Of a DNA stretch of 64,000 bases, positions 44,689 through 52,786 are shown in pieces. A program made the position numbers and the translations under genes. The notes under the pieces were generated by a model. The model had not been told where the DNA came from. It was given only the letters and a program-made list of their open reading frames with translations, and made no database searches. Source of the DNA: Fusobacteriota bacterium (lineage in GTDB: Bacteria > Bacillota > TC1); contig WTXA01000001.1 of the NCBI GenBank assembly GCA_009773805.1, forward strand, positions 558,001-622,000, given 5' to 3'. Position 1 is the stretch's first letter. Every line of letters begins with the position of its first letter.

Positions 44689-45117
44689 ATGATTAAATTA
44701 CCAAAAAAACACTCTGTAAAATGGATTTATATTCTAATTGCTCTATTTGTATTAACCTTTGTTTCAATGTTCTTTGTTACTACTATTCTAGACCTACGCG
44801 TTAGCCTAGATAACCTTAGCGGATTTGCTATTTTATCCCTGGCAGTTTCACTGGCCATTGGACTTGGTGGTCTATTAGGTTCTACAGCCTATTTTAAAAC
44901 AGCACTGCTTTTCAACATCCTGGGTATAATATACATGTTTGTAATAACAATATTTAAAACAGCCGAAGGTTGGAGTGATCTTGTTAGTATAATTTCCTAT
45001 ATGTTCATTCTTTCAATAGGAATCATATTAGGAGTTATAGTTCAATTAGTATTAATAATAATTACTGGATATAAAAAGAAAAAAACACAAACATCTCAAA
45101 TACAATCAGAAAAATAA
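44689..45117 (+). CDS. Hypothetical four-span membrane protein
   Basis: The 142 residues have four hydrophobic helices, a lysine-rich N-terminus and a lysine-rich C-terminal tail (inside-positive ends). GCGAGG precedes the ATG. No recognised domain. The next gene follows after 33 bases. Confidence 0.6.
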   Translation: MIKLPKKHSVKWIYILIALFVLTFVSMFFVTTILDLRVSLDNLSGFAILSLAVSLAIGLGGLLGSTAYFKTALLFNILGIIYMFVITIFKTAEGWSDLVSIISYMFILSIGIILGVIVQLVLIIITGYKKKKTQTSQIQSEK

Positions 45118-45150
45118 ACTGAAATAAAATAAACAATAATGGAGTGTCAA

Positions 45151-45786
45151 ATGGAAAAGCTAGAATACAAAAAAGTCTACAAAGACCTTTATCTACCAAA
45201 GGATAAACCTACAATAATCGAAATTCCCCCTATAAGCTTTGTTACCATTGATGGTGAGGGAGACCCTAATGGTGATGAATTCGGGTTAGCAACAGCAGCA
45301 CTATATAGTTTTAGCTATGCAGTCAAAATGTCCTATAAAAGCAAGGAAATCCCATCTGGTTTTTACGATTATACAGTCTTCCCACTTGAAGGTGTCTGGG
45401 ATTTGGTGGATAAGACTAAACCATCAACTGATAAAAGTAATTATGCTTATTCAATTATGATTAGACAACCTGATTTTTTAGATAATAACTTATTCAATAG
45501 ATTCCTAACAGAAACCAAAAAAAAGAAGCCAAATCCATACTTAGATAAGCTTCAATTTAAAACAATAGATGAAGGACTTTGTTGTCAAATTCTACATTTA
45601 GGTAGTTATGATGATGAACCAGCAAGTTTCGAAAAAATGAAACAATACTGTACAGAAAAAGGTTATGAAAGAAAATCCCTAAAACACCGAGAAATATACC
45701 TATCAGATCCACGTAAGACAGAAAATGAAAAACTAAAAACAGTACTACGCTTCAAAGTAGTAAAAATGGACCCACCTATAAGGTAG
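45151..45786 (+). CDS. GyrI-like small-molecule-binding protein
   Basis: It is a stand-alone GyrI/AraC-effector-binding domain protein of about 211 residues (PPISFVTIDGEGDPNG near the start; FKTIDEGLCCQILHLGSYDD). Proteins of this kind bind or hydrolyse xenobiotics. The ATG at 45151 has GGAG 6 bases upstream; four upstream codons are unlikely to be used. Confidence 0.8.
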   Translation: MEKLEYKKVYKDLYLPKDKPTIIEIPPISFVTIDGEGDPNGDEFGLATAALYSFSYAVKMSYKSKEIPSGFYDYTVFPLEGVWDLVDKTKPSTDKSNYAYSIMIRQPDFLDNNLFNRFLTETKKKKPNPYLDKLQFKTIDEGLCCQILHLGSYDDEPASFEKMKQYCTEKGYERKSLKHREIYLSDPRKTENEKLKTVLRFKVVKMDPPIR

Positions 45787-45797
45787 GTCCATTTTTT
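45764..45797. terminator. Bidirectional terminator
   Basis: The stem AAATGGACC-c-ACCT / AGGT-a-GGTCCATTT is followed by T residues on both strands. It overlaps the 3' end of the GyrI-like gene and also ends bioY. Confidence 0.8.
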
Positions 45798-45804
45798 ATT
45801 TATT

Positions 45805-46365
45805 CTATTTGTCTACTAAATTCCTATTAACCAAAGCCTGTCTAATTAGAACCCCTATTAAACCAGCTACAATAGCCTTCATAATATCAGGAATGAAGAA
45901 AGGTACCATGAATCCACTAATAGTCAATAAACTCATAGCCTTGCCTATAATTGCGTTCTGAAGCACATAAAAATAGAGGATACCAGGAATATAGATAACA
46001 GCAGCCCCAATTATTGTACTCACAACACCCCTAACATAATCATTCTTGATAGCAAGTTTTTTAAACAATAGAGCTGTAATATATGCTCCGAGAATAAAAC
46101 CTAAAAGAAAACCAAAGGTTGGACTCATTAAGGCCCCAAAACCACCCTTACCTTGAGTAAAAATAGGCAAACCAAATAACCCAAGAAGTATATACACCAC
46201 TTGTGACAAGGGACCATACTTTACACCAAGAATAATACCGGACATCAACACAAATAATGTTTGCAAAGTATAAGGAATCGGTGAGCCAAAACTAACATTA
46301 ATAAAAGCCCCCACAATCATCAACACCACAAACAAAGACGTTTTAATCAAATCTTTTAATTTCAT
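45805..46365 (-). CDS. bioY: BioY biotin transporter (ECF S component)
   Basis: BioY binds biotin in the membrane. The family pattern VSFGSPIPYTLQTLFVLMSG and GLPIFTQGKGGFGALMSPTFGF is present with six helices. It lies 80 bases after birA in the same direction with no terminator between them. The regulator of biotin supply and the transporter thus appear co-transcribed. GAGGAGG precedes the start. Confidence 0.93.
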   Translation of the reverse strand: MKLKDLIKTSLFVVLMIVGAFINVSFGSPIPYTLQTLFVLMSGIILGVKYGPLSQVVYILLGLFGLPIFTQGKGGFGALMSPTFGFLLGFILGAYITALLFKKLAIKNDYVRGVVSTIIGAAVIYIPGILYFYVLQNAIIGKAMSLLTISGFMVPFFIPDIMKAIVAGLIGVLIRQALVNRNLVDK

Positions 46366-46445
46366 AAATCCTCCTCTTTCACCAATAGGATTATTATCAA
46401 GAGATATAATAAATATAATTGCATTAAAAAACTCTCTTAATAAAC

Positions 46446-47420
46446 CTAATTTTTCTTACTACTTAAGGTAACCTCTCCTGAATTCAAGATATCTGTTACC
46501 CCATTTTCTTTTTCAATAATCAAATTACCCTGATCATTTACATCAACTACCTTACCAAGACTTAAAACACCATTTCTATAATAAGTAATCTCCTTGTCGA
46601 TTAAAAAACAGCGCTGTCTGTACTCATCCATCAATACTTTATCATCACCATCAATATAGACAGCCATAACTTCATTAATTAATTTAGCAACAATAATATT
46701 CCTACTAACACTTTCCGGATTTACTGAACCGGCACTTAATGACAATTCATCAGGAAAATCACTGCTAGCTGTACTAATATTTAAACCAATTCCAATTACT
46801 ATAGCTTCTACTGTCCCACTTTCGAAGTCTGTTACCGCTTCAGTTAGTATGCCACAAACCTTTTTCTTATCAACATAGATATCATTAACCCATTTAATCT
46901 CTGCCTTACACTCCTTAATTGCTTCAATCACTCTACAAACAGCCACACAGGCTTTAGTTGTTAGGGTTCCCAGCTCACTAACATGTCTATTAGGAAATAG
47001 AACAAAACTCATATATACTCCTGTATTAGCTGGAGAATAGAATTCCCGTCCCATTCTGCCTCGTCCTTTGGTTTGTTCATTAGAGATGATGATGGTCTCT
47101 TCCTTGCTACCATTACTTATTAGTTTCTTCCCATAGTTATTGGTAGAGTCAACAGTATCATAGACTATGATGTTGTACTTATCATTTTGAGGTAATAGGT
47201 GTATTTTGATGCCTTGTTTAGTTATCATGTCACTTAATATATCAAGACGATAGCCTCTGTTGTTTATGCCTACAATACTGTGTCCTTCTTCTTGGAGTTT
47301 CTTGATATTTTTCCAGATGGCATTTCTTGATACTGACAATTTTTCTGCTAGTTCTTGTCCTGATATGTATTGTTCTCTGTTGTGTTCTAAGATATCCAAC
47401 AATTGATCTTTTATACCCAT
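46446..47420 (-). CDS. birA: Bifunctional biotin-protein ligase / biotin operon repressor
   Basis: An N-terminal winged helix (SGQELAEKLSVSRNAIWKNI, residues 20-40) precedes a catalytic domain with the biotinyl-AMP loop KGRGRMGREF and the KWVNDIYVD motif. It attaches biotin to carboxylases or decarboxylases and, with biotinyl-AMP, represses transport genes. Length 324 is normal. A likely operator is just upstream. Confidence 0.94.
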   Translation of the reverse strand: MGIKDQLLDILEHNREQYISGQELAEKLSVSRNAIWKNIKKLQEEGHSIVGINNRGYRLDILSDMITKQGIKIHLLPQNDKYNIIVYDTVDSTNNYGKKLISNGSKEETIIISNEQTKGRGRMGREFYSPANTGVYMSFVLFPNRHVSELGTLTTKACVAVCRVIEAIKECKAEIKWVNDIYVDKKKVCGILTEAVTDFESGTVEAIVIGIGLNISTASSDFPDELSLSAGSVNPESVSRNIIVAKLINEVMAVYIDGDDKVLMDEYRQRCFLIDKEITYYRNGVLSLGKVVDVNDQGNLIIEKENGVTDILNSGEVTLSSKKN

Positions 47421-47461
47421 ATTTCACCTCTAAAGGAAATATTACTATATTAACAACATAT

Positions 47462-47494
47462 TTGTCAACCAAATATTTGATATATGGTGACATT
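47462..47494 (-). promoter_or_regulatory. Candidate BirA operator upstream of birA-bioY
   Basis: TTGTCAACC, 15 bases, GGTGACATT resembles the Firmicute BirA box (TTGTTAACC-N15-GGTTAACAA), with one indel in the right half. It lies about 45 bases from the birA start. Confidence 0.45.
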
Positions 47495-47520
47495 ATTGAT
47501 ATGTGTGCTAAATACGCACC

Positions 47521-47546
47521 AAAAAAGGAGAACCGACTGGTTCTCC
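47521..47546 (-). terminator. Minus-strand terminator before the birA region
   Basis: An 8-bp stem GGAGAACC/GGTTCTCC (47527-47546) is followed on the minus strand by six T. It ends transcription from the small ORF and lipoprotein gene to its right. Confidence 0.8.
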
Positions 47547-47562
47547 TTTGGTATGATATCCC

Positions 47563-47673
47563 CTAGTTTCTTAGTAGTTTAATTAATAGCATCATTATAT
47601 ATATGAGCAATACAATTATAGAAATTAATAAGGCAATATTAATAATCTGGAATATAAAGTCTAAACTTATCAT
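47563..47673 (-). CDS. 36-residue single-span membrane protein
   Basis: The ORF starts MISLDFIFQIINIALLISII, is almost all hydrophobic, and ends IKLLRN with positive charge. AAGGAT lies 4 bases before the ATG, and a terminator follows 16 bases after the stop, which supports a real gene. Function unknown. Confidence 0.6.
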   Translation of the reverse strand: MISLDFIFQIINIALLISIIVLLIYIMMLLIKLLRN

Positions 47674-47686
47674 AACTATCCTTCTT

Positions 47687-48400
47687 TCATTCAGAACTTC
47701 TTATTTTTCCTTTAATTTCTTCAATGGAAAAATTATAGCTCGTCTTTTTCCCTTCATTATAATAATCTTGAATAAAATCACCATTGTTATCAATATATAG
47801 TTCTCCAGCAGGTGATAATCTTTCATAAGAGTCCTTAGGTAAAGGTGAAAAAGCTGGTGTAGTTACGAGGCAATATATAAAATCATTACCGAAAGTTTGA
47901 AATGGCATCCCATTATTTGTTTCTTTAATTACTGTGTTGTTGATTTCATTTTCTGATAATTTTGAAAATCTAAATTTATCATTATGATAATCTATATGAT
48001 CAGTTAACTTCATATATCCACCTATCATAAAAACAGAAACTAAGTCACCAATTTTCAAATTTCCTTTATATGAATCAGATATTAGTATATCGACTTTAGT
48101 CCATGCAATACCTTTAAAACTAGTATACGTTATTTTCTTAACTGTTCCTTTAATAATTTCTTCTGAATCATCAAAAATAGGTTTTAAATCCTGTGAATAC
48201 TTAGAATCAGCGATTGAATCTACATTGATAATTTTATTTTTTCCATCTGGCCCCAAGTATGTTTTATCGACTTGAATTGTTAAATCGCGTAAAACACTTA
48301 TAGATTTATCGTTAGAATCATTAACTTTTGAACTCTTACAACCTACAAAAATAAATGAAAAAATTACTAAAATAATTAATATTGCTTTTAAACCTTTCAT
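47687..48400 (-). CDS. Hypothetical lipoprotein
   Basis: The signal peptide MKGLKAILIILVIFSFIFVG ends in a lipobox (FVGC, Cys21). The mature 217 residues are beta-rich with an OB-like middle (EEIIKGTVKKITYT, GDLVSVFMIGG). I do not recognise a family. The 36-residue ORF follows after 13 bases and may share its transcript. Confidence 0.65.
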   Translation of the reverse strand: MKGLKAILIILVIFSFIFVGCKSSKVNDSNDKSISVLRDLTIQVDKTYLGPDGKNKIINVDSIADSKYSQDLKPIFDDSEEIIKGTVKKITYTSFKGIAWTKVDILISDSYKGNLKIGDLVSVFMIGGYMKLTDHIDYHNDKFRFSKLSENEINNTVIKETNNGMPFQTFGNDFIYCLVTTPAFSPLPKDSYERLSPAGELYIDNNGDFIQDYYNEGKKTSYNFSIEEIKGKIRSSE

Positions 48401-48698
48401 GAAAAATCCTTTCTCAAGCTGAAATAATAGTAGTTTTAATTATCCAATTTTTATTTTGTACAACTTTATATGTATTATTAAGCTCTTTTATCAATTTATT
48501 ATATAAAATATATCACCAATACTTTTTTAATACAATACTTTTTTCCAATATAATGTATATTACTCCATTCTTATAAAGAATGTAGTATCCTAATGCTATT
48601 TAAATCACTCTAAACACAATCAAAAAAGAGAACCCTTAAGGTTCTCTTCAATTACATTCTTTAGTTCATTTTAATTACCATTCATAATAATTAAAAAT
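48401..48698. other. Non-coding stretch, lipoprotein upstream region
   Basis: About 300 bases of AT-rich sequence hold no convincing gene. A weak minus-strand promoter (TTGTAT, 17 bases, TATATT) for the lipoprotein gene is possible. The only clear structure is the terminator of the tRNA transcript. Confidence 0.4.
48622..48648 (-). terminator. Terminator after the tRNA pair
   Basis: AAGAGAACC/GGTTCTCTT stem with five-base loop, followed on the minus strand by TTTT. It lies about 50 bases downstream of tRNA-Ala. Confidence 0.8.
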
Positions 48699-48774
48699 TG
48701 GTGGAGATTAGGGGACTTGAACCCCTGACCTCTTGGCTGCCAGCCAAGCGCTCTCCCAACTGAGCTAAACCCCC
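48699..48774 (-). tRNA. tRNA-Ala (anticodon GGC)
   Basis: A full cloverleaf of 76 bases with encoded CCA. The acceptor is GGGGGTT/AATCTCC and includes the G3-U70 pair that identifies alanine tRNAs. The anticodon loop CTGGCAG gives GGC. D-arm AGCTCAGTTGGGAGAGC and T-loop TTCAAGT are normal. Confidence 0.95.
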
Positions 48775-48781
48775 AAAAAAC

Positions 48782-48856
48782 TGGTGCGAGATGAGGGACT
48801 TGAACCCACGACCACCTGCACGTCAAGCAGGCACTCTACCGCTGAGTTAATCTCGC
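48782..48856 (-). tRNA. tRNA-Val (anticodon GAC)
   Basis: A 75-base cloverleaf with encoded CCA; acceptor GCGAGAT/ATCTCGC, anticodon loop TTGACGT (GAC). The T stem GTGGG/CCCTC contains one U-U mismatch (positions 50-64), which is unusual but leaves four pairs. Its first bases overlap the end of the RNA cyclic phosphodiesterase gene. Confidence 0.92.
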
Positions 48857-49392
48857 ATACCACCAAAAAATACCCTATAAATAGGAACATACATCAAAAC
48901 ACCATCAACCCTCTTACTCTCCATCAAACAAATAGAGTTAACACTAAAACCAATAATATCACAAACAATATTAGAAATACCATACCCATCACACAAAACA
49001 TTCCTGCCCAAAGTAACATGAGGCCTAAAAGACCTATCCATCCTCACAAAACCATCTCTACTCAAACAACCATCTAGATCACTACACAACCGTAACAAGC
49101 TCCAATTATCAAGAACCTTGGACCAAATAATACACCTATTTCCCTTCACGAAAACACCGAGCCCACCTAAACTAACCTCAAAATCAACTATACCTGAAAC
49201 AACCCGATCCATACAAGCCTTAATACTAGACAGACCATCAACTCCAACCTCACCAATAAACTTCAAAGTAACATGAAAATTATCCCCAAAAGAATAATTC
49301 CCAACAGGATACAAACCCTTAATTTCCTCTTGATATATCACCAATTTATCCTTAACAGATACAGGTAACTCCAAAGCAACAAAAACTCTCAT
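48847..49392 (-). CDS. thpR: RNA 2',3'-cyclic phosphodiesterase (2'-5' RNA ligase family)
   Basis: Two HxT motifs, HVTLKF near residue 40 and HVTLGR near 125, define the 2H phosphoesterase fold; the length of 181 is typical of ThpR. These enzymes open 2',3'-cyclic phosphates on RNA. The last codons and the stop lie inside the 5' end of tRNA-Val (10-base overlap). The mRNA and tRNAs are therefore probably one transcript cut by RNase P. Coding-strand bases are strongly G/T-rich. Confidence 0.88.
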   Translation of the reverse strand: MRVFVALELPVSVKDKLVIYQEEIKGLYPVGNYSFGDNFHVTLKFIGEVGVDGLSSIKACMDRVVSGIVDFEVSLGGLGVFVKGNRCIIWSKVLDNWSLLRLCSDLDGCLSRDGFVRMDRSFRPHVTLGRNVLCDGYGISNIVCDIIGFSVNSICLMESKRVDGVLMYVPIYRVFFGGMRD

Positions 49393-49482
49393 AAAACCAA
49401 CACCCAGTCAAAACAAACAATATACACGTCATCAACGCCATATTAATCTACAGTTTAAACCTTTAACCTCATAACAAATTAT

Positions 49483-49836
49483 CTATTCTACAATAACTGA
49501 ACCAGTCATATAAGGATGAGGACCACAAATATAATCAAAAACACCAACCTCATCAAAGGTAAAAGTAAACTCATCACCTTTACTCAAATTACCACTATCC
49601 ATACCCGAACCTTCAACAGTATGAATAACAGAATCTTTATTAACCCAAGTAACTGTAGTCCCTACCGTAACAGTAATATCTTGTGGTAAAAACTTAAAAT
49701 CTTTAATCAAAACTTGATTTTCAACACCAACTGGAACTTCCTCATCAGTACTATCACACCCAACTAGCATCACACCAAAACCTACCATTACTAAACAAAA
49801 CAATAACAAAACCTTCATAGTATTCATTAATTTCAT
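49483..49836 (-). CDS. Cupredoxin (plastocyanin-like) lipoprotein
   Basis: A lipobox LVGC (Cys27) places it on the outer face of the membrane. The type-1 copper ligands are visible: His in VIHTVEG and the C-x2-H-x3-M cluster in YICGPHPYM. It should carry electrons. AGGAGG is 7 bases before the ATG. It lies 11 bases after the small membrane protein gene, suggesting they work together. Confidence 0.88.
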   Translation of the reverse strand: MKLMNTMKVLLLFCLVMVGFGVMLVGCDSTDEEVPVGVENQVLIKDFKFLPQDITVTVGTTVTWVNKDSVIHTVEGSGMDSGNLSKGDEFTFTFDEVGVFDYICGPHPYMTGSVIVE

Positions 49837-49847
49837 AACATTACCTC

Positions 49848-50060
49848 CTAGCCTATGCTAAAGAAACCAAAATTCAAACCTACACCAACTAACCCATGAA
49901 AAAAGGCTGAGATAAGAATCAAATAACCTAAACGACGATGCCATTTAAACGGAATAGGCACCAATTTTTTAGCAATTAGAACCTGTAATATCAACATCAA
50001 AAACAAAACCATACCAAACCAAACATGAATAGGCTGACCAAAAATCACAGGTATAATCAT
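49848..50060 (-). CDS. Small histidine-bearing membrane protein, possible heme protein
   Basis: The 70 residues have two to three hydrophobic helices with histidines at 12 (PIHVW), 41 (KWHRRLGY) and 54 (FFHGLVGVG). The KWHRRLGY-x-FHG pattern recalls cytochrome b561 or DUF4405-type heme helices. Its partner gene encodes a blue copper protein, so heme-to-copper electron transfer is a fair hypothesis. AAGGAGG precedes the start. Confidence 0.7.
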   Translation of the reverse strand: MIIPVIFGQPIHVWFGMVLFLMLILQVLIAKKLVPIPFKWHRRLGYLILISAFFHGLVGVGLNFGFFSIG

Positions 50061-50133
50061 GAAATTACCTCCTTAATTAAACTTAATTAAATTATAGCCA
50101 TATAAAATCTTTAATACAAGATTTATTATGATA

Positions 50134-50166
50134 ATAAAAATGACCATCAGTAAATGATGATCATTT
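50134..50166 (-). terminator. Terminator after the HD-domain gene
   Basis: A 12-bp stem (50138-50149 with 50155-50166) is followed on the minus strand by TTTTTATTAT. Confidence 0.7.
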
Positions 50167-50181
50167 AAAAACATATTAATT

Positions 50182-50700
50182 TTAATTAACGAATAACATC
50201 TTAAGTCTTCTAGTAATTTTTTGTGCTTTAGCTACTACTTCCTCTAATGCACAATACTTATCCATCATCATTACAATGAAAGATTCCTTGTACTTTGGCA
50301 ATTTTATGGTCGTAGGCCACATATGCTTCTTTATAATATCTTTCTCCATGTCACTTAGCTCGAATCTTGCTTCTGCATTCATTAAAGCAATTTTAGGATG
50401 TTGTAATCCATGAAGTCCTTTGTAGTCCTTACCCTTATGCCAATCATAAAGAAAAAAATCATGTAACAAACCACCTCTGGCAGCCGCCTTGTAATCTAAC
50501 CCAAAATTCTTACACATACGATAACTATAATATGAAACATTAAGACAATGTTCTAGGGTATTTGTATCCCCATGCTGCATAAAATTCCTCATTGAACCAA
50601 CATCTCTATGAACAATCAAGTCTTTGATACATTCTTCATACTCTTCTTCACTAGGAGAAGAAACATACCAATTGAACTTAGATTTTAACCAGTTTTTCAA
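50182..50700 (-). CDS. HD-domain hydrolase
   Basis: Metal ligands of the HD family are seen as EHCLNVSYY, LLHDFFLYDWH (the HD pair near residue 80), HGLQHP and KKHMWP over 172 residues. These proteins hydrolyse phosphoesters, often nucleotides. The substrate is unknown. It is followed by a terminator and appears monocistronic. Confidence 0.83.
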   Translation of the reverse strand: MKNWLKSKFNWYVSSPSEEEYEECIKDLIVHRDVGSMRNFMQHGDTNTLEHCLNVSYYSYRMCKNFGLDYKAAARGGLLHDFFLYDWHKGKDYKGLHGLQHPKIALMNAEARFELSDMEKDIIKKHMWPTTIKLPKYKESFIVMMMDKYCALEEVVAKAQKITRRLKMLFVN

Positions 50701-50819
50701 TTATTTACTCCCTTGGCGGTTTACCATTTTATTTAAAAGCCGCTCAACTCATATACTATCACCATACTATGTAATATGTCTATCTTAATTTGATTAATTC
50801 AGCCAATTTTCACAAAGAC

Positions 50820-51605
50820 TTAACCCCTACTTAATAATTCACCTTGAAGATACAAAACGGCTTTACCACTCAAGTTAACCCTATTACCAATAATTTCACA
50901 ATTAACAATACCACCACGCTCAGACAATTGCTTACCAACAAGCACCTTTTTACCCAACTTACTACTCCATAATGGAGCCAAAAAACTATGTGCAGAACCA
51001 GTAACCGGATCCTCATTAACCCCTAACTTCGGGTAAAAGCACCTTGAAACAAAATCACAATCCACACCTTTAGCCGTAACAATAACCCCAAGACCTTCCT
51101 CTAACAAACACAACTTCAATATGTCAGGAACCATGGAACTAACCACAGCAGCATCCTTCACCAGAACCACTAAATCACGATCAAGCCAAGTTGCAATAGG
51201 CACAACCCCTAAAGCTCCCTCTAAATCCAAAGGTATATCAATAGACTTTGGCAATATAGCTGGAAAATTCATTACATACTCATCATCATTCCTAGTTACC
51301 TTAAGAATCCCACTCAAAGTACTAAACTCCATAACCTCTAACCCAACATCAACAAAATTACTCACTACGAAAGCAGTAGCCAAAGTTGCATGCCCACAAA
51401 GATCAATCTCACTTTTTGGAGTAAACCACTTCAAATCATAATGACCTAAACTCTTCCTTACTAAAAAGGCAGTTTCTGATAAGTTATTTTCAGCTGCAAT
51501 AGACTGCATCATAACTTCACTTGACGAAGCCTCTACAACACAAACCCCAGCAGGGTTACCACTAAAAACTTTATCTGCAAAAGCATCAACCACATAATAT
51601 TTCAT
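50820..51605 (-). CDS. PhzF-family epimerase/isomerase
   Basis: PhzF/diaminopimelate-epimerase-like fold: VVDAFADKVFSGNPAGVCVV at the start (split motif FxGNPAGV), AAENNLSETAF with the catalytic Glu, DLCGHATLA and NEDPVTGSAH. The physiological substrate of most PhzF proteins is unknown. The start at 51605 has GAGG 6 bases upstream. Its coding strand is G/T-rich like thpR. Confidence 0.88.
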   Translation of the reverse strand: MKYYVVDAFADKVFSGNPAGVCVVEASSSEVMMQSIAAENNLSETAFLVRKSLGHYDLKWFTPKSEIDLCGHATLATAFVVSNFVDVGLEVMEFSTLSGILKVTRNDDEYVMNFPAILPKSIDIPLDLEGALGVVPIATWLDRDLVVLVKDAAVVSSMVPDILKLCLLEEGLGVIVTAKGVDCDFVSRCFYPKLGVNEDPVTGSAHSFLAPLWSSKLGKKVLVGKQLSERGGIVNCEIIGNRVNLSGKAVLYLQGELLSRG

Positions 51606-51614
51606 TTCCAACCT

Positions 51615-52415
51615 CTATTTAAATTTTATATATTTACCAAATAATAGATAAAGTTCAGCTAATACAAAAACTATCACACAAACCAATAAGGTATTAATAA
51701 CTGAAAAATAACTATAATCAAAACCATCAGTCGCAGTATGTTTAATAAGAATACCCAAATAAGCCCAAATCAAAACAAGACCATAAGCATAATCCCTATT
51801 TCTTAACAAAGTTACAGTACCAATCAAAAGACCAACCAACAAAACTATGATTGTCCACACAGGTTCTGATATTCCAAAACCATCAAAACCAAGGCTAACT
51901 AATAAAATTGTAGCATTAGCAATAGTAGCTACTGTTATCCAACCAAAATAAACACTAAAAGGTAACGAAATAAAAAGCTTTTCCTTACGATCTAGTTCTG
52001 TTGCAAGTATCACTTTATTTATGTATATCAAACATCCTAAAATAACCAACATCAATAACATAGAAAAGGGAATATTCATATAATGCCAAGTGAAAATCCA
52101 AATTGTATTAGCTATTGATGAAATAGAAAAGATAATCCCAACTTTATTAATAAGCTTACCTTTAGTCTCAGATCCATTGTCATTAAAATAACCTATTTGA
52201 TAAAGAGTATATGCTGCTAGCAGCATATAAATAATGCCCCAGATTGAAAAAGTAGTACCAGCTGGTGCAAATAGGTTTGGATAGGAATCAGAAACTGCTC
52301 CAGTCCCTATTCCATTTATAGGTAGAATATTAGCTAGAGCATTTACTACCACCATTAAAACAAAGGTAACTGCAACAGATATCTTCACAGACCTCTTAAC
52401 AAAATTATTAAACAT
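51615..52415 (-). CDS. TspO/MBR-related seven-helix membrane protein
   Basis: It has about seven membrane segments. The opening LPINGIGTGAVSDSYPNLFAP and TFSIWGIIYMLL resemble the tryptophan-rich-sensory-protein relatives found in Firmicutes. Function unknown. I choose the ATG at 52415; the GGAGG needed for it is inside an upstream in-frame ATG-GAG-GAG. It lies ten bases from the PhzF gene. Confidence 0.72.
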   Translation of the reverse strand: MFNNFVKRSVKISVAVTFVLMVVVNALANILPINGIGTGAVSDSYPNLFAPAGTTFSIWGIIYMLLAAYTLYQIGYFNDNGSETKGKLINKVGIIFSISSIANTIWIFTWHYMNIPFSMLLMLVILGCLIYINKVILATELDRKEKLFISLPFSVYFGWITVATIANATILLVSLGFDGFGISEPVWTIIVLLVGLLIGTVTLLRNRDYAYGLVLIWAYLGILIKHTATDGFDYSYFSVINTLLVCVIVFVLAELYLLFGKYIKFK

Positions 52416-52454
52416 CCTCTTCTCCTCCATATTTAATACAAATTTATATTCCAA

Positions 52455-52786
52455 ACTATATTAAATTGTATCAAATATAAGTTTAGTGTCAATGTTTCTC
52501 ATAAAACAAGAAGCAATTAGATCATTAATCTAATTGCTTCTAATGTTTTCTTAAAATAAACAACTATGGAGGTCATTGTTGTTATGTCAATATCTTCTAC
52601 ATTATATCAACTATAATAAGAAAAATAAAGTAGTATTTATTAATAAGTAGTATTTTATTTATCCTTATAAATTACACTAATAAAAATCAGTTAAAAACTA
52701 TTATATTTACAAAGATTACATAATATACATAATATACAAATAATGATATTATACTCTTAGAGTCTTATAGAAAATGAGGATACTAA
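52455..52786. other. Divergent intergenic region with a hairpin
   Basis: This 332-base AT-rich region lies between divergent genes. A 14-bp hairpin (52509-52522 with 52528-52541) lies inside. Just after it, an open stretch of 16 codons (ATG at about 52565, MEVIVVMSISSTLYQL) is visible but has no convincing ribosome site. GAGGAT precedes the next gene. Confidence 0.4.

Noticed and set aside
52565-52620. Type I toxin-like short peptide
   Set aside because: The frame is about 16 codons with no ribosome binding site before its first ATG and no antisense promoter evident; kept only as a note in the intergenic entry.
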